Assembly: GCA_900550205.1 (NCBI GenBank)
Contig: URRJ01000040.1
Span: 1 to 14,484 of the forward strand
DNA: 14,484 nt
Origin: an uncultured Collinsella sp.
GTDB lineage: Bacteria > Actinomycetota > Coriobacteriia > Coriobacteriales > Coriobacteriaceae
Direction of reading: 5' to 3'
The position numbers and the translations under genes were made by a program. This document shows, one piece after another, positions 1 to 5,393 of this stretch (positions are counted from its first letter, which is position 1; the number at the start of each line of letters is the position of its first letter). The notes beneath the pieces are model-generated. The model ran no database searches, was not told the DNA's origin, and worked only from the letters and a program-made list of their open reading frames with translations.

Positions 1-2181
1 GTCACCTGCGCCCGCGAGGCCGGCGCCCGCTACGTCGCCGGCGATATCGGCCCCATCGGTGCCCTACTGCGCCCCCTGGGCACCCTCAGCTTCGACGAGG
101 CCTACGACCTCTTTGCCGAGGAGGTGCGCGCTGGCGTCGCCGCGGGTGTGGACCTCTTTATTATCGAAACCATGACCGACCTGGCAGAGATCAAGGCTGC
201 CGTCCTCGCCTGCCGCGAAAACTCCGACCTGCCTGTTTTTGCCACCATGACCTTTGAGGAAGACGGTCGCACCTTCCTGGGCACGAGTCCCGAGGTGGCC
301 GCCATCACACTCGACGCCATCGGCGCCGACGTTTTGGGTATCAACTGCAGCCAGGGACCGGCCGAGCTCCGAGGGCTCGCCGCACGTATGCTCACCGTTA
401 CCGACAAGCCCATTATGGTCCAGGCCAACGCGGGACTGCCCCGCGTGGACGACGACGGCAATACCATCTTTGATATCCAGGCACCCGAATACGCCAAGGC
501 CGTCGCTGGCATGATCGAGGACGGCGTAAGTGTTGTGGGCGGCTGCTGCGGAACCACGCCGGCGCACATGGCGGCCTTGCGCACGCTTATCGACAACCAC
601 GCGCCCGGCCCGCGCCACCGCAAGCCCAGCATGTCGGTCACGAGCGCCCAGACGGTCGTGGACCTCCCCTGCGACGGCCACAAGATCGCCGTCATCGGCG
701 AGCGCATCAACCCCACCGGCAAGAAGCGTCTGCAGCAGGCTCTGCGCGACGGCGACCTAGATTACGTCGTGAGTCAGGGCATCAGCCAGCAGGAGCAGGG
801 CGCCGACATCTTGGATGTCAACGTGGGCCTGCCCGAGATCGACGAGGTCAAGATCATCCAACAGGCCACCGAGCAGCTCCAGGGCTCCACGCTCCTGCCG
901 TTGCAGATCGACTCCACCGACCCCGCGGCCGTCGAGGCCGCCGTGCGCCGCTACGCCGGCAAGCCCATCATCAACTCGGTCAATGGCAAGCAGCAGATCA
1001 TGGATGAGATCTTTCCGCTGGTCGCCCACTACGGCACCAATGTCGTCGGCCTCACGCTTGACGAAGGCGGCATTCCCGATACCGCCGAGGCCCGCTTCGC
1101 CATCGCCGAGCACATCGTGGCCGAGGCCGCCCGCTACGGCATCGGTCCGGACCGCATCCTCATCGACTGCCTGGTCATGACCGCCTCGACCAATCAACGC
1201 CAGGCCGAGCAGATCCTGCGCGCCATGTCCCTGTGCAAGGAGCGCCTGGGCGTCAAATGCGCGCTCGGCGTGTCGAACATCAGCTTTGGCCTGCCTGCCC
1301 GCCCGCTGCTGGGCTCGGTCTTTTTGGCTGCCGCTTTTGGCGCAGGCCTGGACGCCCCCATCATGAACCCGGGCTCTAAGCGCTTTATGGATACCGTCTA
1401 CAGCTATCGCGTCTTGAGCGTTGAGGACGAGGGCTCGACCGGATACATCGAGCGCTACGCCGGCTGGACCGATCCGTATAAGATTGCCGCAAACCCGGCG
1501 GCGGCCCAGGCGGTATCGACCGACGCCGCGCCCGCTGCTGGCACCGCCAGCAGCGACGGCAACGACGACCCGATTCGTCGCATGGTCGTCTCGGGCCGCA
1601 AAGGCGAGATCGCGGCCGAGACCGAGCGTCTGCTGGCAGACCACGACGCCATGGACCTCATCAACAATCACTTTATCCCCGCCCTCGACGAGGTTGGCGT
1701 CCTCTTTGACCAGGGCAAGTTCTTCTTGCCGCAGCTTATGGCCTCGGCCGAGGCCGCGCGCGTGGGCTTCGACACCATCAAGCGCCTGATGCCCGCCGGC
1801 GAGATCGCCGACAAGGGCAAGATCTGCGTGGCCACCGTTAAAGGCGACATCCACGACATCGGTAAGAACATCGTCAAAATGCTGCTCGACAACTACGGCT
1901 ACACCGTCTTTGACCTAGGCCGCGACGTCGACCCGCAAGAGGTGCTCAAGACCGTACAGGAGCGCGACATCAAGCTCGTCGGCCTTTCGGCGCTTATGAC
2001 CACCACCGTCGTGGCCATGGAAGAGACCATCAAGCTGCTTCATGCCGAGGTGCCGGGCGTCAAGATCATCGTAGGCGGTGCCGTGCTCACCCCCGAATAT
2101 GCTAAGCAGATCGGCGCGGACTACTACGCCAAGGACGCCGCCGAAAGCGCTCGTATCGCCGAAGAGGTCTTTGGGCAGTAA
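1..2181 (+). CDS. metH: Cobalamin-dependent methionine synthase, 5'-truncated by the window edge
   Basis: Transfers a methyl group from methyltetrahydrofolate through cob(I)alamin to homocysteine, making methionine in the cytoplasm. The frame is open from base 1, so the 726 residues seen are the C-terminal part; comparison with known MetH suggests about 90 residues are missing. Domains (window numbering): homocysteine-binding barrel about 1-200, with the three zinc cysteines Cys116 (GINCSQGP) and Cys182/Cys183 (GGCCGTTP); pterin-binding barrel about 228-490, opening with IGERINPTG; an Ala/Ser-rich linker about 495-520; the helical B12 cap about 525-600; and the B12 Rossmann domain with DIHDIGKN, where His618 would be the lower cobalt ligand. 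The protein stops right after the B12 domain, so the SAM-dependent reactivation domain of E. coli MetH is absent. An internal GTG at 124 is not the start, because MetH-like sequence (GDIGPIG) lies upstream of it. Confidence 0.95.
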   Translation, partial: VTCAREAGARYVAGDIGPIGALLRPLGTLSFDEAYDLFAEEVRAGVAAGVDLFIIETMTDLAEIKAAVLACRENSDLPVFATMTFEEDGRTFLGTSPEVAAITLDAIGADVLGINCSQGPAELRGLAARMLTVTDKPIMVQANAGLPRVDDDGNTIFDIQAPEYAKAVAGMIEDGVSVVGGCCGTTPAHMAALRTLIDNHAPGPRHRKPSMSVTSAQTVVDLPCDGHKIAVIGERINPTGKKRLQQALRDGDLDYVVSQGISQQEQGADILDVNVGLPEIDEVKIIQQATEQLQGSTLLPLQIDSTDPAAVEAAVRRYAGKPIINSVNGKQQIMDEIFPLVAHYGTNVVGLTLDEGGIPDTAEARFAIAEHIVAEAARYGIGPDRILIDCLVMTASTNQRQAEQILRAMSLCKERLGVKCALGVSNISFGLPARPLLGSVFLAAAFGAGLDAPIMNPGSKRFMDTVYSYRVLSVEDEGSTGYIERYAGWTDPYKIAANPAAAQAVSTDAAPAAGTASSDGNDDPIRRMVVSGRKGEIAAETERLLADHDAMDLINNHFIPALDEVGVLFDQGKFFLPQLMASAEAARVGFDTIKRLMPAGEIADKGKICVATVKGDIHDIGKNIVKMLLDNYGYTVFDLGRDVDPQEVLKTVQERDIKLVGLSALMTTTVVAMEETIKLLHAEVPGVKIIVGGAVLTPEYAKQIGADYYAKDAAESARIAEEVFGQ

Positions 2182-2206
2182 CACAACGGAAACAACCGAG
2201 CACCAA

Positions 2207-2244
2207 AACGTGCCGCACGCGCCACTTGGCACGTGCGGCACGTT
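2207..2244 (+). terminator. Strong hairpin after metH, no U-tract
   Basis: Perfect 13-bp arms at 2207-2219 and 2232-2244 continue, after one mismatch, into a further 3-bp stem around the loop ACTT. It starts 25 bases after the metH stop. No T-run follows on the plus strand, so it is not a classic intrinsic terminator; it could stop transcription with a factor or protect the metH 3' end. The right half overlaps a possible promoter for the next gene. Confidence 0.4.
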
Positions 2245-2254
2245 AGAATAGATA
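2226..2254 (+). promoter_or_regulatory. Possible promoter for the DUF711 gene
   Basis: TTGGCA (2226-2231) is a good -35 match. A weak -10 candidate, TAGATA (2249-2254), lies 17 bases downstream. The alternative TAGAAT at 2244 is a better hexamer but leaves only 12 bases of spacing. Its position inside the hairpin arm weakens the call. Confidence 0.25.
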
Positions 2255-2289
2255 AGACTATGCTCGTTTTGGCAGATAGGAGCGCAAGG

Positions 2290-3654
2290 ATGGCGATCAC
2301 GCCCGCAGAAATCGCGGAAACCCGCGGCATGGTTGAGGAGCAGAACCTCGACATCAGGACCATCACCATGGGTGTTTCGCTCATGGGTTGCGGCGACGAG
2401 AACCTCGACCGCATGTGCACGAAGATCTACGACCACGTGACGCACACGGCTGAGCACCTGGTCGAGACCGCCGAGAACCTCGAGCGCGAGTACGGTATCC
2501 CCATCGTCAACAAGCGCGTTTCCGTCACCCCGGTGGCGCAAATCGCCGCATGCTGCAAGGATGAGGACCTCACCCCCATCGCGCACGCCCTCGACCGCGC
2601 GGCCGAGACACTCGGCATCGATTACCTGGGCGGCTTCTCCGCACTCGTCCAGAAGGGCATCGGCGACGCCGACCGCCGCGTTATCCAGTCCATCCCCCAG
2701 GCGCTCGCTACCACCAGCCGCGTCTGCTCCAGTGTCAACGTCGCCAGCCTGCGTGCCGGCATCAACATGGACGCCGTGCTCATGGCTGCACAGACCATCA
2801 TCGATGCTGCTAAACTCACGGCCGACCAGGATTCCGTCGGCGCTTCCAAGTTTGTCTGCTTTGCCAACATGGTCGAGGACTCCCCGTTTATGGCGGGGGC
2901 CGTCCACGGCGGTGGCGAGGCCGACGCCGTCATCAACGTAGGCGTCTCGGGCCCCGGCGTTATGGCCGCAGCCCTGGAGACGCTGCCCGATTCCGCATCG
3001 ATGATGGAAGTCGCCGAGAAGATTAAGCAGACCGCCTTTAAGATCACCCGCGCCGGTGAGCTCATGAGCCGCGAAGCCGCCCATCGTCTGGGTGTCGAGA
3101 AGGGCATTGTCGACCTGTCGCTGGCTCCCACGCCCGCCATCGGCGACTCCGTTGCCCGCATCCTCGAGATCATCGGCGTGGGCACCTGCGGTGGCCCGGG
3201 CACGACCTGCGCGCTCGCCATGCTCAACGATGCCGTCAAGAAAGGCGGCGTCATGGCCAGCTCCAGCGTGGGCGGTCTCTCCGGCGCCTTTATCCCCGTG
3301 TCCGAGGATGCCGGCATGATCGCCGCCGTCGAGGCCGGTGCGCTTTCGCTCGAGAAGCTCGAGGCTATGACCTGCGTGTGCTCCGTTGGCCTGGACATGA
3401 TCGCCATCCCCGGTGACACCCCGGTCGAGACCATCGCCGGCATCATCGCCGACGAGATGGCCATCGGCGTCATCAACAACAAGACCACAGCCGTGCGCGT
3501 GATCCCCGCCATCGGCAAGGGCGTGGGCGACTGCGTCGAGTATGGCGGCCTGTTTGGCCGTGCACCCATCATGCCGGTGAACCCCAACGCCGGCACCGTG
3601 CTTGCCCACCGCGGTGGACGTTTCCCAGCGCCGCTGAACTCGCTGAAGAACTAG
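2290..3654 (+). CDS. UPF0210 / DUF711 (PFL-like) family protein
   Basis: A 454-residue cytoplasmic protein of the UPF0210 family, whose fold resembles the pyruvate formate-lyase barrel but whose biochemical role is not established. The N-terminal block [19 protein letters not shown] (residues about 16-34) is the family hallmark, and the Ser/Gly-rich stretch [20 protein letters not shown] (about 323-342) lies in its conserved core. Length matches the family norm of roughly 450. I chose the ATG at 2290, not the upstream in-frame GTG at 2233, because AGGAG lies at 2279-2283 and the family begins at this point. In many bacteria this gene follows a small ACT-domain gene; none is present here. No signal peptide or membrane segment is visible. 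Co-transcription with metH is doubtful because of the hairpin between them. Confidence 0.92.
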   Translation: MAITPAEIAETRGMVEEQNLDIRTITMGVSLMGCGDENLDRMCTKIYDHVTHTAEHLVETAENLEREYGIPIVNKRVSVTPVAQIAACCKDEDLTPIAHALDRAAETLGIDYLGGFSALVQKGIGDADRRVIQSIPQALATTSRVCSSVNVASLRAGINMDAVLMAAQTIIDAAKLTADQDSVGASKFVCFANMVEDSPFMAGAVHGGGEADAVINVGVSGPGVMAAALETLPDSASMMEVAEKIKQTAFKITRAGELMSREAAHRLGVEKGIVDLSLAPTPAIGDSVARILEIIGVGTCGGPGTTCALAMLNDAVKKGGVMASSSVGGLSGAFIPVSEDAGMIAAVEAGALSLEKLEAMTCVCSVGLDMIAIPGDTPVETIAGIIADEMAIGVINNKTTAVRVIPAIGKGVGDCVEYGGLFGRAPIMPVNPNAGTVLAHRGGRFPAPLNSLKN

Positions 3655-3671
3655 CTGAGGGGTTCGGGCGA

Positions 3672-3805
3672 GGAGCCCCGGGGAGGGCAAATATATAAGG
3701 TCGCCTGCTCGGACAGTCCTGACTCGCACGGAGAGCACATTAAGTGCTCTCCGGCTCGTGCGGAACTCGCGATCGACCTTATATATTTGCGCTCCCCGGG
3801 ACTCC
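3672..3805. repeat. 134-bp near-palindrome (possible MITE or REP-like element)
   Basis: The core arms 3687-3703 and 3774-3790 are perfect 17-mers (GCAAATATATAAGGTCG and its complement). After a G/G mismatch the pairing continues outward through GAGGGGCCC-type bases (3677-3685 with 3792-3800) and, after one more mismatch, 3672-3675 with 3802-3805. Inside sits a second perfect 10-bp hairpin (CGGAGAGCAC 3729-3738 / 3744-3753, loop ATTAA). A hairpin nested in long AT-centred arms is the architecture of a small non-autonomous mobile or dispersed palindromic element. No T-run follows either arm, so a simple terminator is less likely. Confidence 0.75.
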
Positions 3806-3919
3806 CGCACAACGGGACCTCGGTTGGGTTCTATCCCTTTGGCAGTCGCTTCGCTTCTGCCCTACTTTGCTGGTATGGCGGTTTGGCGTTGGATCGGTTC
3901 TATCTGATATATGCTGGTT

Positions 3920-3951
3920 GCGGCTCTTCTTTTGGGAGGAGTCGCTTTTTT
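3920..3951 (+). terminator. Intrinsic terminator just upstream of the methyltransferase
   Basis: A 10-bp stem (3920-3929 with 3936-3945, two G-T wobbles, 6-base loop) is followed directly by six T residues (3946-3951). It ends 19 bases before the GTG start of the next gene. No gene lies between it and the DUF711 stop 265 bases upstream, so it either ends DUF711 transcripts late or works as an attenuator in the methyltransferase leader. Confidence 0.7.
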
Positions 3952-3970
3952 GTTGTGAGGGGGATGGCCC

Positions 3971-4858
3971 GTGGCTGATGATTTGATTCGTTCTGAGCTG
4001 CTTTCTGCGGATTGGAATGGCGAATGGATGCGTCTGCAGGCCGCTCGGCATCGGGCTGATGATTCTTTTGAGTGGGATAAGCGGGCTCGGCATTTTCGTC
4101 CGTTGGAGACTGCCCCATATGCTCGGGATTTTATGAAATTGCTGGCGCTTGAGCCTGGTGAATCGGTGCTGGATATGGGATGTGGGGCTGGGTCGATTGC
4201 TATTCCGCTTGCTCAGGCTGGGCATCCCGTGATTGCCGCTGACTTTTCCCCTGCCATGTTGGGCACCCTTGATGCTGGCATTGAGTACTATGGGCTCGAG
4301 GACCTGATTACGCCGCTTGAGCTTGCTTGGGACGATGATTGGGATTTGGTTGGGCCGGTTGCCAAGACTGTAGATGTTGCCTTTGCCAGTCGTTCCGTCA
4401 CCACAAATGACCTAAAAGGCGCGCTTGCCAAGCTCGACCGCACGGCTCGCCGGCGTTGTGCTGTCACAATGGTCGCCAACTCCAGCCCGCGCTATGACCT
4501 GCACGTGATGAACGCCATTGGCGCCTCGGTTACCTGCAGTAATGGCTTTGTGTATGCCTTTAACATTCTCATTCAGATGGGTGCCCTGCCGCAGGTTACG
4601 TACTTTGAATCGCCTCGTCGCGACACCTTCGATAGCCTTGAGGCGGGCGTAGCGGACTTCTCCCGTATGCTCGAACATGGCAACGAGGATAAAATCGACC
4701 GTCTGCGCGACTACATCGCCCAGCACATGATCGAGAATCCCCATGCTGGCGAGCCGGGGTCCAAGGGAGTGCCGCAGGGGCGCTATATGCTCGACCATAT
4801 CCGTAAGGTCCGCTGGGCCTTTATCGCCTGGGCGCCAGTTTCTGCGAACCGCCTGTAG
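3971..4858 (+). CDS. Class I SAM-dependent methyltransferase
   Basis: A 295-residue cytoplasmic protein that would transfer a methyl group from S-adenosylmethionine; the substrate cannot be told. SAM-binding motif I, VLDMGCGAGS, is at residues 66-75. The acidic strand end AADFS follows about 24 residues later, and a motif IV-like TVDVAFASRS lies further on. The C-terminal half is family-typical and lacks known substrate domains. GTG at 3971 is the likely start: a GAGGGGG ribosome site lies 7-8 bases upstream, and the next in-frame ATG (codon 20) lacks one. Codons in roughly the first 140 positions end in T far more often than in the neighbouring genes, then drift back to C/G-ending, hinting at transfer, weak selection or a mosaic origin. 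Expression may depend on readthrough of the terminator directly upstream. Confidence 0.85.
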   Translation: MADDLIRSELLSADWNGEWMRLQAARHRADDSFEWDKRARHFRPLETAPYARDFMKLLALEPGESVLDMGCGAGSIAIPLAQAGHPVIAADFSPAMLGTLDAGIEYYGLEDLITPLELAWDDDWDLVGPVAKTVDVAFASRSVTTNDLKGALAKLDRTARRRCAVTMVANSSPRYDLHVMNAIGASVTCSNGFVYAFNILIQMGALPQVTYFESPRRDTFDSLEAGVADFSRMLEHGNEDKIDRLRDYIAQHMIENPHAGEPGSKGVPQGRYMLDHIRKVRWAFIAWAPVSANRL

Positions 4859-4905
4859 CCCAATTGCACCCGCGCCGCTTACCCCGCTACAGCCCGCGCC
4901 GTCCA

Positions 4906-4937
4906 CCAGTTCGGCATCCGCATTCTTTGCGAACTGG
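4906..4937. other. Small inverted repeat downstream of the methyltransferase
   Basis: CCAGTTCG (4906-4913) and CGAACTGG (4930-4937) form an 8-bp stem with a 16-base loop, 48 bases after the methyltransferase stop. No T-run follows on either strand. It may be a weak or factor-aided transcript end. I see no clear promoter for yhbY in the rest of the 4859-5039 spacer. Confidence 0.35.
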
Positions 4938-5039
4938 GCAAACGTACTCCACACCGCGCCGTTCCTGCGCTATCGTGGGACAGCTCACGTAGATTAAGGC
5001 CCCGTCGTGGGGCGTCCCATACATAGAAAGCGAGAACCC

Positions 5040-5339
5040 ATGGCACTGACAGGAGCCCAGGTCAAGCAGCTTCGCAGCATGGCCCATCACCTCAACCCCG
5101 CCATCATCATCGGCAAGTCCGATATCAACGAGGGCACCGTCGAGCAGACGGTCGCCTATCTGGAGAAGCATGAGCTCGTTAAGTGCTCTGTGCTGGACGG
5201 CTCCAGCCTTTCTGCCCGCGAGGCCGCCGAGGAGCTCGCCGAGCGCTGCCACGCCGAGGTCGTCCAGGTCATCGGCCGCAAGTTCTCGCTGTATCGCGAG
5301 TCCTCGCGCAAGGATATCGAGAAGATCAAGCTCGTCTAA
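5040..5339 (+). CDS. yhbY: YhbY-family (CRS1-YhbY/CRM domain) RNA-binding protein
   Basis: A 99-residue single CRM-domain protein of the family that binds pre-50S ribosomal RNA and aids large-subunit assembly. The whole chain is the domain: an N-terminal LRSMAHHLNPAIIIGKSDINEG block (about 11-32) containing the KH-like GxxxxxxG loop, a helix ending EKHELVKCSV, and the closing QVIGRKFSLYRES strand (about 77-88). Length matches the bacterial family (about 97-105). The ATG at 5040 fits the family start; an in-frame ATG at 5007 would add 11 residues foreign to it. The ribosome site is weak (GAAAG at 5026-5030). It is often found beside obg/nadD or ftsH/rlmE, but here it stands alone, followed by its own terminator and convergent with the large regulator. 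Confidence 0.93.
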   Translation: MALTGAQVKQLRSMAHHLNPAIIIGKSDINEGTVEQTVAYLEKHELVKCSVLDGSSLSAREAAEELAERCHAEVVQVIGRKFSLYRESSRKDIEKIKLV

Positions 5340-5363
5340 GCGCTCACGCATCGTGCGCCTGCG

Positions 5364-5393
5364 GGGCGTCCGGGTTACCCGGACGCCCTTTTT
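5364..5393 (+). terminator. Intrinsic terminator of yhbY
   Basis: Perfect 11-bp GC-rich stem, GGGCGTCCGGG (5364-5374) with 5378-5388, a 3-base loop and five T residues (5389-5393). Its T-run overlaps the stop codon (5392-5394) of the convergent regulator gene, so the hairpin also sits directly behind that gene. Confidence 0.93.

Larger units (their letters stand above)
3655..3970. other. 316-base non-coding gap
   Basis: No convincing gene lies between the DUF711 stop and the methyltransferase start. It holds the long inverted repeat at 3672-3805 and an intrinsic terminator at 3920-3951. The stretch between them (3806-3919) is T/G-rich on the plus strand, with a small GGCAG/CTGCC stem-loop at 3841-3861. 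I could not match it to a riboswitch class I know. Short frames crossing it (3744-3986, 3787-3978) show no family resemblance. Confidence 0.6.

Noticed and set aside
2244..2249. TAGAAT as the -10 box of the DUF711 promoter
   Set aside because: Only 12 bases separate it from the TTGGCA element, too short for a normal sigma-70 promoter.
1915..3810. 631-codon minus-strand open frame opposite metH and DUF711
   Set aside because: It lies antisense to two clear gene families, is rich in Gly/Asp/Ala/His from GC-rich codon complement, and has no domain; a shadow frame.
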